Counted from the stretch's first letter, positions 1 through 8,715 are shown. The stretch is DNA of 50,455 nucleotides from Candidatus Staskawiczbacteria bacterium RIFCSPHIGHO2_02_FULL_42_22 (GCA_001820175.1 MHOT01000001.1:1-50455); one strand, 5' to 3'. A program made the numbers and translations. The notes: generated by a model not told the origin, from the letters alone.

Positions 1-98
1 CAATGCCCTCAGTCGGGATTTTCCCGCCTTTCGGGCGGGATGAATCTGACAACTTTACGCAATGACGACGGGCGGGAGTGAGAGGTGTGAGGGGTTAC
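1..98. repeat. Composite CGTCATTGCGAGG element, copy E1a (cut by window edge)
   Basis: This is the right half of a dispersed palindromic element whose left half lies outside the window. It holds a GC hairpin (cccgcctttcgggcggg), the end CGCAATGACG near 59-68 and the outer arm GTGAGGGGTTAC at 87-98. The same hairpin block recurs inside the copy at 35498-35748. Confidence 0.75.
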
Positions 99-134
99 CG
101 AAGTTTGGCGCTGTTCGGAAACAATCTCCTCCAC

Positions 135-229
135 CGTCATTGCGAGGCCGCGCGCATCAGCGCGGAGTTAAGCAATCCCCGCACAAACGTGGAGATTGCC
201 ACGTCGCCTGCTGGCTCCTCGCAATGACG
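135..229. repeat. Composite CGTCATTGCGAGG element, copy E1b
   Basis: Inverted ends CGTCATTGCGAGG (135-147) and CCTCGCAATGACG (217-229) flank an internal GCAATC/GATTGC pair. Together with E1a it fills the leader region ahead of the first gene. Nothing else is visible in the first 340 bases except the promoter at 265-293. Confidence 0.8.
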
Positions 230-264
230 AAAGAGGGCATTTCCAAACAGGGCCAGTTCAAGTT

Positions 265-293
265 TTGACAAAAGATAACTTTATGTGTATTAT
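265..293 (+). promoter_or_regulatory. Sigma-70-type promoter for the 341 gene
   Basis: TTGACA at 265-270, a 17-base spacer and TATTAT at 288-293 form a near-consensus housekeeping promoter about 50 bases ahead of the start codon. Confidence 0.8.
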
Positions 294-340
294 TAAACCT
301 ATCGCTCTTTGAAAAACCAACAACTAAAAGGGGGCGTAAA

Positions 341-1243
341 ATGAACTCATTTTGCGACAATGTGCAACTTGCGTGGCAGGTTGTACATGCAACAGCGCAA
401 GCAGTATTGTCCATAAAGAGACCATCACAAGGAACAGAAAAAGATGAAGTTAATGTCGGTCATCACGCAATTGTTATCGAAGGAGACACTTTTTCTCAGA
501 CCCTTGGTTTGCAAATACTTGCCCACGCTGGAGGAAAATTTCTCACTGAAGAAAAACAAGACAAAGGTGTGGTCGCCGAAAGTAGACTCATTACTCAAGA
601 AGGGTTTGCTAGTGTGATGGAAGAAGAATTAGTTTGGATTTTTGACCCGCTTGATGGATCTTCATTCAAAAATCGTCAACTGCCGGAATGGAGCGTCTCT
701 TTAGGCGTTGTCAGTATGGGTAACCATATTGGTGGAGCAATATTCACTCCGGAAATTTTTGGCGGATTTGGCGTACTGGGCGAACGCACCAAAGGAGTCA
801 TGATTTATGAGCAGGGCAATTTTCGTTCAGCGTCAAATATGTTGTCTCAACAAAGGAAAAAATCAGTTGTCTTTATGGGCTTGGATACGTACTTTGTATC
901 AGGTTTTTCTCACTTTGTGCGCGAAATGGCAGTTGCCATCCAGACAACAAGTTCGACGAGTTGTGCTCTTGGGCTGGCATACTTAGTTGCTGGAAAAATA
1001 GATGCTTTGGTGCAACCAGTGCAGGCGCCCTGGGATTGGGCCGCGGGTTATCCGCTTGTCGAAGAGGTTGGGGGAAAATTCCAATTTTTCCATTATCGCG
1101 ATGGCAGTATAACAGCTCTTGCTCGGCCCGATGTAAAAAGCTATGATCCGGTTTGGAGGAATACTGCTTTTATAGCCGGAGAACCGGATATTGTTGATTG
1201 GCTCTTTGACCTTTTGCAACAAAATTGGCGCAGACCGCAATAA
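341..1243 (+). CDS. Inositol monophosphatase family phosphatase
   Basis: This 300-residue protein belongs to the Mg-dependent inositol monophosphatase / fructose-bisphosphatase superfamily, cytosolic enzymes that hydrolyse sugar or inositol phosphates. The metal-binding motif DPLDGSS sits at residues 102-108, and the second signature WDWAAGYPLVEEVGG begins at residue 231. E70 in LTEEK is a plausible first metal ligand. A GGGGG ribosome-binding site lies just before ATG 341. The gene stands alone between a strong promoter and a rho-independent terminator. The substrate cannot be read from sequence: inositol-1-phosphate, fructose-1,6-bisphosphate, histidinol phosphate and 3'-phosphoadenosine phosphate are all used in this superfamily. 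Confidence 0.88.
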   Translation: MNSFCDNVQLAWQVVHATAQAVLSIKRPSQGTEKDEVNVGHHAIVIEGDTFSQTLGLQILAHAGGKFLTEEKQDKGVVAESRLITQEGFASVMEEELVWIFDPLDGSSFKNRQLPEWSVSLGVVSMGNHIGGAIFTPEIFGGFGVLGERTKGVMIYEQGNFRSASNMLSQQRKKSVVFMGLDTYFVSGFSHFVREMAVAIQTTSSTSCALGLAYLVAGKIDALVQPVQAPWDWAAGYPLVEEVGGKFQFFHYRDGSITALARPDVKSYDPVWRNTAFIAGEPDIVDWLFDLLQQNWRRPQ

Positions 1244-1257
1244 TTGCGCTAATACTG

Positions 1258-1288
1258 CCGCGTTTGTATTTTACGAATGCGGTTTTTT
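1258..1288 (+). terminator. Rho-independent terminator after the phosphatase gene
   Basis: An imperfect ten-pair stem (ccgcgtttgt / acgaatgcgg) is followed directly by TTTTTT, 14 bases after the stop codon. Confidence 0.75.
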
Positions 1289-1307
1289 ATTATCTACAAC
1301 GGGGTAA

Positions 1308-1336
1308 TTGAAAAGAGTGGGCTTTTATGCTAATCT
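1308..1336 (+). promoter_or_regulatory. Promoter for the sugar operon starting at 1356
   Basis: TTGAAA at 1308-1313, 17 bases, then TAATCT at 1331-1336, preceded by TG as in an extended -10. It lies right behind the terminator of the previous gene and about 20 bases ahead of ATG 1356. Confidence 0.65.
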
Positions 1337-1355
1337 ATTTTTAATATCTTAATAT

Positions 1356-2273
1356 ATGGATTATCTTTCAACAAAAAGAATATTAATTACGGGTGCTCAA
1401 GGATACATTGGCTCAGAGATTCTTAGGATTGTTAGGGAGCATTACCAAGAATGTTTGGCGATAGATAAATTGGCTGATGCTTCTGGTAAAGTACAAATCC
1501 TAGACCTGAAAGATGCGGTTAAAACTTCTGAACTGATACTTAATTTCAAACCCGATGCCATTATTCATTGTGCTACCCATTCGGCTTTAGCCTATAGGGA
1601 CCACTTATCGAATTCTTTCCAAGAAGATTTTTCTGCTACGGTAAATATACTTAATGCTTTAGCGGGCCTGCCGGATTGCCGTTTAATTTATCTTAGCTCT
1701 TCATATGTTTATAGCGCTTTGCCGGCGCGCCATGCTTACGATGAACATTCGCCTTTGGCGCCTAAGCATAATTTTGGCGTAGCCAAATCCTTCTTTGAAC
1801 AATTCATCTTGAAAATTCATCAAAATACTGTTATATTTCGTTTATGTTCCGTATTTGGACCAGGACAGGCGTTGCATCCCAATGTCATCTTAACTTTTGC
1901 AGAGGAATGTCTTAAGAAGAATTCTCTGACAGTATGGGGTAAGGGGGAACGTACATTACAATATATTTATATGAAAGATGTGGTTAGTATCATTTTAAAA
2001 AGTGTTTCCACCAAAGGCGGACCCGCCTCTGGCGGAGATTTGGCTGCCGGTATTTATAATTTAGGAGGGGATGATTATGTCACTGTTGGCGACACGGCTT
2101 TGGACATCGCAAAGTTTTTTAAAGTGGAAGTGAACTTTTTAGAAAATAAACCCGAGGGCGAGACCTTGCCATTTTTATCTAATCAAAAGATTAAAAATAG
2201 CTTAAAAAACAATGCGTTTACCCCTTTTGCTACTGCGCTCAACGAATACTTAACATCATTAAACAAACTATGA
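1356..2273 (+). CDS. NAD-dependent epimerase/dehydratase (extended SDR) with Phe in place of the catalytic Tyr
   Basis: This 305-residue extended short-chain dehydrogenase probably acts on a nucleotide sugar. The NAD-binding glycine motif GAQGYIG is at residues 13-19 and the YLSSSYVYS strand near 112-120. The position of the usual YxxxK catalytic tyrosine reads FGVAK (F140, K144), so the general base tyrosine appears to be phenylalanine. Near residues 221-227 the stretch KGGPASGGD is encoded by a small GC-rich palindrome (2016-2036) that looks inserted. The gene overlaps the following aminotransferase by the four bases ATGA, so the two are probably translationally coupled. Epimerase is the default family call, but the altered active site makes the reaction uncertain. 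Confidence 0.82.
   Translation: MDYLSTKRILITGAQGYIGSEILRIVREHYQECLAIDKLADASGKVQILDLKDAVKTSELILNFKPDAIIHCATHSALAYRDHLSNSFQEDFSATVNILNALAGLPDCRLIYLSSSYVYSALPARHAYDEHSPLAPKHNFGVAKSFFEQFILKIHQNTVIFRLCSVFGPGQALHPNVILTFAEECLKKNSLTVWGKGERTLQYIYMKDVVSIILKSVSTKGGPASGGDLAAGIYNLGGDDYVTVGDTALDIAKFFKVEVNFLENKPEGETLPFLSNQKIKNSLKNNAFTPFATALNEYLTSLNKL
2016..2036. repeat. Small palindrome inside the SDR gene, in frame
   Basis: The sequence ggcggacccgcctctggcgg is GC-rich and self-complementary in an AT-rich gene. It codes for part of KGGPASGGD, a low-information stretch between otherwise family-like segments. Interpreted as an in-frame repeat insertion. Confidence 0.5.
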
Positions 2274-3403
2274 AAAATAGCGATGTAGTGAAATCTTACC
2301 AAGCTTATAGAAGTCGCGTGGCGCGCGAAACCATTCCTTGTTATGAACCATCGATTGGAAAAGAAGAATTGCGCCTGGTAACCGATGTGATAAAACGCAA
2401 CTGGTTATCGGAAAATAAATATACTCGAGAGTTTGAAAGCCAGCTAGCTAAGATCTGCCAAAGAAAGTATTCTGTCGCCTTTGCTAATGCTACCGCAGCC
2501 CTTATTTGTGGCATGAAAGCATTAGGCATTAAAGAAGGGGATGAGGTTATCGTTCCAAGTTTTTCTCATGGTGCGGATCCTAATTCTGTTTCTAATGCTG
2601 GCGCAACAGTGGTGTTTACTGATGTTGATCCGGTTAGCTTGTGTCTGACCCGCCAAACAATCGAAAAGGCAATAACCAAAAAAACCAAGGCCATTTTATA
2701 TGTTTGCGCTTACGGTAATGTATCGGATTTAGATGCTATGGCAGATTACGCTAAATCCAAAAAAATATTTTTTATTAATGATTGCGCTCCCGCATTATTC
2801 GGAAGTTATAAATACAGGCCCATTGCATCGTATGGAGATTTTTCCGTGCTATCATTTTTTGCTGACAAAACCATAACCACGGGTGAAGGAGGTATGCTGC
2901 TTTCTAATAATCTGGCTTTAATGAATAAGGTTAATAGGTACAAGCACGACGGACGCCGCGAGCGAGGGGTAGACGTTATTGAAGAAAAAGGTTACAATTT
3001 TAGGATAACAGAATTGCAAACCGCCGTCGGAGTAGCTCAACTTAAAAAAGCGCCTTATTTTGTTAAAAGAAAAAAAGAAATTTTACGATATTATATCAAG
3101 AAGCTTGCTGGTATAAATAGTGTAAGATTATTTACATTTAACCCCGATGGCGATATCGTTCCTCATCGCGTGGTCATTTTTGTTCCCAATGCCAAAAACT
3201 TAATTACTTATCTGACTTCATTGGGGATTGGAGTGCGAAGCATGTTTATGCCTATGCACTCTATGCCTGCTTACCAGACCAAGGGAGATCTTCCCAATAC
3301 CCAAGAAATATTTAAGACCGGAGTTTGTTTGCCGTCGGCTCCCAGTTTAACTGATAAAAATATAGAATTTATTTGTCAAAGTATTAAAAAATTTTATGCA
3401 TAA
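2270..3403 (+). CDS. DegT/DnrJ/EryC1-family PLP aminotransferase (first copy)
   Basis: This 377-residue protein is a PLP-dependent sugar aminotransferase of the DegT/DnrJ/EryC1 family, which makes amino sugars from keto-nucleotide sugars in the cytosol. The Schiff-base lysine is K200 in FFADKTITTGEGG, and D171 in INDCAPA corresponds to the pyridine-nitrogen aspartate. The family more often reads EDAAQA at that place. The start codon overlaps the stop of the SDR gene, and the gene ends inside a palindrome (3396-3502) separating it from a second family member. The two aminotransferases are only distantly similar, so they are not a recent duplication. Substrate unknown. Confidence 0.9.
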   Translation: MKNSDVVKSYQAYRSRVARETIPCYEPSIGKEELRLVTDVIKRNWLSENKYTREFESQLAKICQRKYSVAFANATAALICGMKALGIKEGDEVIVPSFSHGADPNSVSNAGATVVFTDVDPVSLCLTRQTIEKAITKKTKAILYVCAYGNVSDLDAMADYAKSKKIFFINDCAPALFGSYKYRPIASYGDFSVLSFFADKTITTGEGGMLLSNNLALMNKVNRYKHDGRRERGVDVIEEKGYNFRITELQTAVGVAQLKKAPYFVKRKKEILRYYIKKLAGINSVRLFTFNPDGDIVPHRVVIFVPNAKNLITYLTSLGIGVRSMFMPMHSMPAYQTKGDLPNTQEIFKTGVCLPSAPSLTDKNIEFICQSIKKFYA

Positions 3404-3502
3404 GCATGCATAAGCAAGAACCGTGCATAAGCAAGAACCGTTCTTGCTTAATTGTTCTTGCTTAATTTCTTGCTTAATGCTTTTTGCTTATTGCTTATGC
3501 AT
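3396..3502. repeat. Word palindrome W1 built from TTGCTTA / TAAGCAA
   Basis: Several copies of ATGCATAAGCAAGAACC on the left are answered by TTCTTGCTTAAT and GCTTATGCAT units on the right. The result is a hairpin of tandem short words that bridges two aminotransferase genes. It contains the stop of the first gene and reads open in frame into the second, giving a false N-terminal extension. Confidence 0.75.
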
Positions 3503-3512
3503 AAACATAAAT

Positions 3513-4628
3513 ATGAAAATTCCAGCTACTAAACCTTATTTTTCAGAAGATGATATTATATTTATTACTGAAAAGTTTCAAGATATTTTACATGGAAGGT
3601 CCTTCTTATCCAACGGCCAATATGTCGCTCAATTTGAAAAAGAGTTTGCGGCATTTATTGGAACAAAGTTTGCGGTAGCTTGCAATAGCGGCACATCTGC
3701 GCTGGAATTAATTTGCCGCGCTTTAGATATTTCTGGTAAAGAAGTGATATTGCCATCAAATACTTTTATTGCTACGGCTAATGCAATTTTAAATGCCGGA
3801 GGCATACCTGTATTTGCAGATTGCGCGGATAATATGTGCTTAGATGAAAGTGATGTCATAAAAAAAATTACAAATAATACCATAGCTATTATGCAGGTTC
3901 ACATTGGTGGCATTGTTTCAGAAAGCACGTTAAAGTTAAAAAAAATCTGCGAGGATCGTAAATTATATTTAATAGAGGATGCCGCTCAAGCCCATGGTTC
4001 TAGTTTAAAAAAGACAAAAGCAGGGGCTTTTGGAGTCGCAGCAGGTTTCAGTTTTTTTTCTACGAAAGTGATGACCACAGGTGAGGGGGGAATGGTTACA
4101 ACTGACGACGAAGTTTTAGTAGAAAAAATGAAAGCAATGCGAGAGTTTGGTAAAGTGAAGCAAGATATTTATATTAACTATCATAAATACATTGGATATA
4201 ACTGGCGAATGCCGGAAGTAGCCGCGCTCTTGGGTTTGCGGCAATTGGCGGCGCTGGAACATTTCATTAAAAGGCGAAATGAGATTGCCAGGATTTATGA
4301 CCAAGAACTAAAAGAAGTTTCAAGTATAACAATGATAAAACCTGAATCAGAGTCAATTCATAATTATTTTAAATATATTATTATCCTAAAAGACCACGAC
4401 CGCCGTATGGTTCATAAGGCATTAGAGGAAAGAGGCATTCAACCAAGCGGGTATGTGTATGAGTTACCATTACATAAACAGCCCGTATTTGGCTGGGCTA
4501 ATGACTTACAGTTACCAAAAACAGAATATTTAAGCGAGCATCACTTTTGTTTGCCGATTTTTTATAGTATGACTGACGAGGAAGTTGCATTCGTTGCACA
4601 ATCTTTAAGAGAAGTTTTAAAAACATGA
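3513..4628 (+). CDS. DegT/DnrJ/EryC1-family PLP aminotransferase (second copy)
   Basis: A 371-residue sugar aminotransferase of the DegT/DnrJ/EryC1 family. The internal aldimine lysine is K185 in FFSTKVMTTGEGG, and D156 lies in the canonical IEDAAQAHGS motif. The start is placed at ATG 3513 (MKIPATKPYF), where family homology begins. The frame is open further upstream from 3423, but those 30 codons are made only of the W1 palindrome. The stop overlaps the next gene by ATGA. Its partners (SDR, another aminotransferase, a sugar-bisphosphate phosphatase) suggest synthesis of an activated amino sugar for surface polysaccharide. The exact sugar is not readable. Confidence 0.9.
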   Translation: MKIPATKPYFSEDDIIFITEKFQDILHGRSFLSNGQYVAQFEKEFAAFIGTKFAVACNSGTSALELICRALDISGKEVILPSNTFIATANAILNAGGIPVFADCADNMCLDESDVIKKITNNTIAIMQVHIGGIVSESTLKLKKICEDRKLYLIEDAAQAHGSSLKKTKAGAFGVAAGFSFFSTKVMTTGEGGMVTTDDEVLVEKMKAMREFGKVKQDIYINYHKYIGYNWRMPEVAALLGLRQLAALEHFIKRRNEIARIYDQELKEVSSITMIKPESESIHNYFKYIIILKDHDRRMVHKALEERGIQPSGYVYELPLHKQPVFGWANDLQLPKTEYLSEHHFCLPIFYSMTDEEVAFVAQSLREVLKT

Positions 4629-5149
4629 TTAAAAAAAGAGCCATTTTTTTAGACAGGGATGGCGTGATAAATAAAAAAGCCAAAGAACATGACTACATAA
4701 AAAATTGGGGTGAGTTTGAGTTTTTACCCCATGTCGCAGATGTGATCAGCCAACTAAATAAAAAGTTTTTAGTCGTAGTAGCATCAAACCAACAAGGTAT
4801 ATCGCGGGGGCTTATGACACTAGATGATGTAAATAGTATTCATGCCAATATGAAGTCCGAGCTTAAAAAAAGTAATGCCATCATTGATAAAATTTATGTC
4901 TGTCCGCATTACATAAAAGAAAGGTGCGCATGTCGCAAACCAGAGCCGGGCATGATACTTCAGGCCGCCAAAGAGCTGGGCATAGACCTGCCAAATTCAT
5001 ATATGATTGGCGATAGCATTACTGATATTGAGGCCGGTAAAAAAGCAGGTTGTAAAACAGTATTATTCGGGGACACAACTGCTATGCAAAAGGTAAAGCC
5101 GGATTTTATTGCTCGCACTATCTTAGAAATCCCAAATTTTATCGGTTAA
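4625..5149 (+). CDS. gmhB: HAD-superfamily phosphatase, GmhB/HisB-N type
   Basis: A 174-residue HAD phosphatase resembling D,D-heptose-1,7-bisphosphate 7-phosphatase (GmhB), which works in ADP- or GDP-heptose formation. The nucleophile motif is DRDGVIN (D10, D12). The zinc-binding loop CPHYIKERCACRKP supplies C93, H95, C101 and C103, and GDSITD (D130, D134) completes the site. It is the last gene of the 1356 operon, overlaps the aminotransferase stop by four bases and is followed by a bidirectional terminator. No GmhA, HddA or HldE homologue is visible, so histidinol-phosphate or another sugar phosphate remains possible. The symbol reflects family likeness only. Confidence 0.8.
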   Translation: MIKKRAIFLDRDGVINKKAKEHDYIKNWGEFEFLPHVADVISQLNKKFLVVVASNQQGISRGLMTLDDVNSIHANMKSELKKSNAIIDKIYVCPHYIKERCACRKPEPGMILQAAKELGIDLPNSYMIGDSITDIEAGKKAGCKTVLFGDTTAMQKVKPDFIARTILEIPNFIG

Positions 5150-5185
5150 AAAAACTCACTCTTACATATAAGGGCGAGTTTTTTG
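5150..5185. terminator. Bidirectional terminator between convergent genes
   Basis: AAAAAACTC and GAGTTTTTT flank a stem-loop and serve both the plus-strand gene ending at 5149 and the minus-strand gene ending at 5188. Confidence 0.8.
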
Positions 5186-5187
5186 TT

Positions 5188-6273
5188 TTATACAAATCTA
5201 TAGAGTATTTTCCCTAGATATTTTCCAAGTCCGAGGTTGATGCCGAGAAATAGTATTATCTTCAGTATTAAAACCTTTGTTCGCAATAGGTTTATATTTT
5301 CAAAAAATCCCCGAAAAAAGTCAAAAGAAAAAGAGGCATTTATCATGTTTCGGGCTTCTTTTATTTCGCCCTTGATTAAAAAATTCATGGCTCGCAGTGT
5401 ATCATCAAAGTTCTTTTGGTATGCGTATTGCCTTAAATGTTTTTGGTCAATAGTCCCGATATAATTTTTATCCTCCAAGTAGTAATCTATGACTTTAAAA
5501 AAATCGGCTTTGTCGGTTCGAAGCTGATTGTATTTTGCGCCCCTGCCACCCTTTCTCCAATTGATAAGATTTTCATGTATAATGCCGATAGGAAATTTTT
5601 CCAATATACGAAGCCACATTTCTAAGTCATCAGAGCCGCCGAAAGGCCCATGGTCGTCAAATAGCCCTACAATGTCAAAAATTTTTTTACGGGCCATAAA
5701 TGTTGGCGCGATTAAAAAAGTGTTTCCATGGTTTAGTATGGCATTGAATATTTCTTTAAACGCATATACGTTCCTTCCCTTTAATTCTGGCGGCAGTTTA
5801 TAGGTGCCGATAATTTTATCTTGCTCATTTACGATATTGCCAAGGGTAAACACCGCGGGAATATCGGGGTGTGTTAGTAGGAATTCCAATTCCTTTTTAA
5901 CAATATCATGGTGATAGATATCGTCTTGGTGGCAGAATATGACAAATTCCCCGCTAATGACCCCGGAAGTTATTATGCTATTGCAATGGTTGAATGCCGC
6001 ATCAAATGTTTTTTTTGCCGTCAGTATATTTTTAGTGCTAACATCATGGAATCCCATCGTTTTTAAGTCCCGGATATTTTTTCGGTATATAACCTCTGGG
6101 TTTTTGCTTTGTATTTTGTGGACCACTTGTTCTGTATTATCTGTGGATTGGTCATCGGAAATGATGATTTGAGTATTTGGATAGCTTTGGTTTATCAAAG
6201 ATTGGACAGCTTTTTCCAAAAGCGTTGCATAGTTGTAAGTGATCAGGCAAATTGTCACCAGGGGAGGTTTCAT
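5188..6273 (-). CDS. Glycosyltransferase family 2
   Basis: A 361-residue GT-A fold, inverting family 2 glycosyltransferase. The N-terminus carries the nucleotide-binding strand VTICLITYN and the acidic pair in IISDDQSTDNT (residues 38-47). A second aspartate pair in CHQDDIYH (around 117) is the likely metal/donor DxD equivalent. A hydrophobic stretch near residues 335-355 suggests association with the inner face of the membrane. It lies last in the minus-strand run after the GT10 gene, separated from it by palindrome P2. Donor and acceptor are unknown; surface glycan assembly is inferred from the neighbours. Confidence 0.88.
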   Translation of the reverse strand: MKPPLVTICLITYNYATLLEKAVQSLINQSYPNTQIIISDDQSTDNTEQVVHKIQSKNPEVIYRKNIRDLKTMGFHDVSTKNILTAKKTFDAAFNHCNSIITSGVISGEFVIFCHQDDIYHHDIVKKELEFLLTHPDIPAVFTLGNIVNEQDKIIGTYKLPPELKGRNVYAFKEIFNAILNHGNTFLIAPTFMARKKIFDIVGLFDDHGPFGGSDDLEMWLRILEKFPIGIIHENLINWRKGGRGAKYNQLRTDKADFFKVIDYYLEDKNYIGTIDQKHLRQYAYQKNFDDTLRAMNFLIKGEIKEARNMINASFSFDFFRGFFENINLLRTKVLILKIILFLGINLGLGKYLGKILYRFV

Positions 6274-6285
6274 ATTATTTGTTTA

Positions 6286-6462
6286 TACCTTGGATTACGA
6301 AATGCCTTCGAGGTATTTTTTTCTAAATTTGGAGATAGAAATTTGATATAATTTTCAGGCTTGCCTAAAGGGCCCGCCTGAAAATTATAGCGAATTTGTA
6401 GCCCAAATTTAGAAAAAAGACCCGAAGCTCGCCTTTCTATGGGCATTTCGTAATCCAAGGTA
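6286..6462. repeat. Modular palindrome P2
   Basis: Outer arms TACCTTGGATTACGAAATGCC and its exact reverse complement (ending at 6462) enclose the module AAATTTGATANAATTTT..GGCTTGCC and its inverted partner. The core is shared with P1 (7503-7777) and P3 (48493-48650), while the outer arms are unique to this locus. The right arm overlaps the 3' end of the GT10 gene. Confidence 0.8.
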
Positions 6463-7495
6463 TTATAGTATTTGCGAAATATTCAGCCGAAAATGGATAG
6501 GATTTTTCGCTTTTTAAGAAGGTTTCAATAGCTTTTAAATATTCACGGTATTGTTGGTCTGGCATATGTTTAATGTGGGAATATAACGCTTCGTAGGTAC
6601 TAAATTTTCTTTTGTCTATAAAGGTGTTGGCGGGAATATGGTCGGTGATATTTTGTGCCCCCAGATAAATTGGCACGCAGCTGGCCAAAAAACAATCAAA
6701 GATCTTTTCGGTGATATACCCTGAAATATCTTTAGTGCTTTCATAGCAGATGGAAAATTGATATTTTTCGTACGTTTCCCTTTTTGAGGCAACACTTCCT
6801 TGCCAGGAAGGGTAGTGAGGTTTTAAAAGCTTTGCTAAAAATGTTAGCCGATTGAACCGGGCTAATTTAAATCCTAAAAGTTCCCCGTCAAAGTGATGCC
6901 TGTCCCATCCCTTTCCGTATAAATCAAAATCTTCGGGGTGGTTTTTTTCAAACCAGCGGATGGCTTTTATCCTTTCTGAGTAAAGTTCGTTTGGGTGAAG
7001 CGTTAATTTGTTTGATGATATGATAGCGCAAAGCTTTTTTACTTGCCCCGATCCCGCCGAAGGATTTTTTTCTAATCCAAAATCAAATTCATCGGGGATG
7101 TTATGCGAATACTGTATTTTAAAATACCTTTTATTATCAATGAGTGGATCCGACCACGTGAATATTTTTTTAAAATATCGATGGTTCTCTAAAATATAGT
7201 TATCCGGTTTTACTATGGGCGATTCCAAAAGTATTAAGTATAAGTTTTTAAAGTTGTTTTTTACCAGTTTTTTAAAATATGTATTTTCAAAGCCAGGGAA
7301 TTCAATAAATACTATCGCATCAAATTTTCCAATATTATCGGTATCAAGGGTTCTTATGTTATGCCCCAATTTTTTTAAGCGCTGCCCTAAATAAAAAAAA
7401 GGATACATTAAGTTGTCCCCGATGGGCGAACTGGGGTCTAAAAACATCTTATTCTTATTGAATTGCTTGGTGTAGTTGTAAAAACCGATGTACAT
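6437..7495 (-). CDS. Glycosyltransferase family 10 (fucosyltransferase-like)
   Basis: A 352-residue protein with the C-terminal signature of family 10 alpha-1,3/1,4-fucosyltransferases: a cluster reading GYITEKIFDC followed by VPIYLG near residues 260-285, which binds the GDP-sugar. Transfer of fucose or a related GDP-linked sugar to a surface glycan is the family-based guess. The segment NPSAGSGQV (DNA 7041-7064) looks like an inserted repeat. The last eight residues (IPWITKCP) and the stop codon are supplied by the right arm of palindrome P2, so the original C-terminus may have been replaced. No GDP-fucose synthesis genes are in the window. Confidence 0.82.
   Translation of the reverse strand: MYIGFYNYTKQFNKNKMFLDPSSPIGDNLMYPFFYLGQRLKKLGHNIRTLDTDNIGKFDAIVFIEFPGFENTYFKKLVKNNFKNLYLILLESPIVKPDNYILENHRYFKKIFTWSDPLIDNKRYFKIQYSHNIPDEFDFGLEKNPSAGSGQVKKLCAIISSNKLTLHPNELYSERIKAIRWFEKNHPEDFDLYGKGWDRHHFDGELLGFKLARFNRLTFLAKLLKPHYPSWQGSVASKRETYEKYQFSICYESTKDISGYITEKIFDCFLASCVPIYLGAQNITDHIPANTFIDKRKFSTYEALYSHIKHMPDQQYREYLKAIETFLKSEKSYPFSAEYFANTIIPWITKCP
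7041..7064. repeat. Small GC-rich insert in the GT10 gene, in frame
   Basis: The stretch around cttgccccgatcccgccg encodes PSAGSGQ in an otherwise AT-rich gene. It contrasts with its flanks in base composition and falls in a variable segment. Interpreted as a repeat-derived in-frame insertion of the same class as those in secA and recJ. Confidence 0.4.
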
Positions 7496-7502
7496 AATTA
7501 TT

Positions 7503-7777
7503 AGACCTGTTGCGTATTAAGGATTGTCGCGAAAATTGAAGATTTTGGATCAGAAATTTGATAGAATTTTTCGGCTTGCCTCCAGGCCCGGAGATGGGGA
7601 AATTTGTTGCTACAAATTTACCCACATCTTGACCAAAAAATTATAATTTGCTAAGCGAGAGAGGAAAGGAAGAATCGCAATTATTCTTTTACAAGCGAGC
7701 GACAAATTATACTAGGTATAGCGAATTTATGGCCAAAATATGCAATTTGCAGCAAATCCTTAATACGCAACGGGTCT
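7503..7777. repeat. Modular palindrome P1
   Basis: Arms AGACCTGTTGCGTATTAAGG and the near-exact reverse complement ending at 7777 enclose the shared core (AAATTTGATAGAATTTTTC, GGCTTGCC, GGCCCG). An inner module GGGGAAATTTGTTGCTACAAATTT is also found in the elements at 24697 and 35498. It fills the whole gap between the GT10 and methyltransferase genes. Confidence 0.82.
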
Positions 7778-7788
7778 ATTACTTTGAA

Positions 7789-8706
7789 TTAGTAGCGTCC
7801 CCGGTAGATAAGATTTTTTTTAGTTTTTATGGCTTTCCATATCATATCAATAAATTCAGGACGCCATTTTCTGGTAATAAAAACCAGCCATGCTATTATT
7901 TCTTTCACCGGGCTTTTTGTTTTTGACGGGATGGGTGATCTATTCCAATATGGTGAAGCAAGATAGTAGCTTTGAATGGGGCTTTGCATCTTTGGGTTTT
8001 CCGTTGAAGATACTTTTTTTCTGGCAAAGAACATGGTTTCAATACCGGTTTTTGAATTGAACGTCAGGTCTTGGATCATTGCCGGTTTTTTACATTGGTA
8101 GATTGCCGCTTTTTTTTCGTAGTTTAAAGCGGAACCCACTAGCATAAAGCAGTTAATATCGTCAAAACTGTTTTTGGTAAAATAATCGTAAAATAAGGTC
8201 GGGCAGATTTGATAAAATCCGTGGTTGATGGCGCCAGAGGTCCACGTGCCAAGGATAATGATGCCGCCGGGTTTAGTCATTAGCCGTATATTTTCAAGGG
8301 CCGTTGATATATCAAAAATATGCTCTAGTGTTCCCACATCCAAGATTACATCAAATGCGTTGTAGTATTTTTTATCAACGGGCAAACTAAAGTCCATGAC
8401 AATGTCGGGATTTTCGTAGGTTGAAACGTCGGCAGCATATACCTTTTGGGCGCCCAGCAACATTGCTACGGCTTGGCAGTTGGTATAGTGGCCATATTTT
8501 GTTCCCTTCCAATCGGGTATTTTATTTTTTGTATCAAAACCGGCTGGCAATTCTTTTAGGAATACGTCTTGCTGTTTAAATAATGACATCACTTCATTGA
8601 GCGGCGCATGCACCGATTGTTGGCCCAACGTCAACACATCACCCGTCATCGGGTATTTTTTATGTTCTGCCGCCAGTAAATATAAATGCCTTCTAAGTAA
8701 TCCCAT
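7789..8706 (-). CDS. Class I SAM-dependent methyltransferase-like protein
   Basis: A 305-residue protein whose middle reads like a Rossmann methyltransferase. VYAADVST (around 93-100) resembles the adenosyl-binding acidic strand, FDVILDVGTLEHIFD (around 118-132) is the post-II motif, and MTKPGGIIIL is the following strand. The first glycine-rich motif is replaced by an atypical N-terminal region with WKGTKYGHYTNCQAV. It sits nine bases downstream of the rmlC homologue, so the two are co-transcribed. Methylation of a sugar or a glycan end is inferred from position only. Confidence 0.7.
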   Translation of the reverse strand: MGLLRRHLYLLAAEHKKYPMTGDVLTLGQQSVHAPLNEVMSLFKQQDVFLKELPAGFDTKNKIPDWKGTKYGHYTNCQAVAMLLGAQKVYAADVSTYENPDIVMDFSLPVDKKYYNAFDVILDVGTLEHIFDISTALENIRLMTKPGGIIILGTWTSGAINHGFYQICPTLFYDYFTKNSFDDINCFMLVGSALNYEKKAAIYQCKKPAMIQDLTFNSKTGIETMFFARKKVSSTENPKMQSPIQSYYLASPYWNRSPIPSKTKSPVKEIIAWLVFITRKWRPEFIDMIWKAIKTKKNLIYRGRY

Positions 8707-8715
8707 GCGATTTTT

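Noticed and set aside
62..268. Open frame of 68 codons at the window start
   Set aside because: It is entirely within repeats E1a and E1b; such frames arise in every GC-rich E copy.
3423..3512. N-terminal extension of the second aminotransferase (30 extra codons)
   Set aside because: The codons are made only of the tandem word palindrome W1, and family homology begins at ATG 3513.
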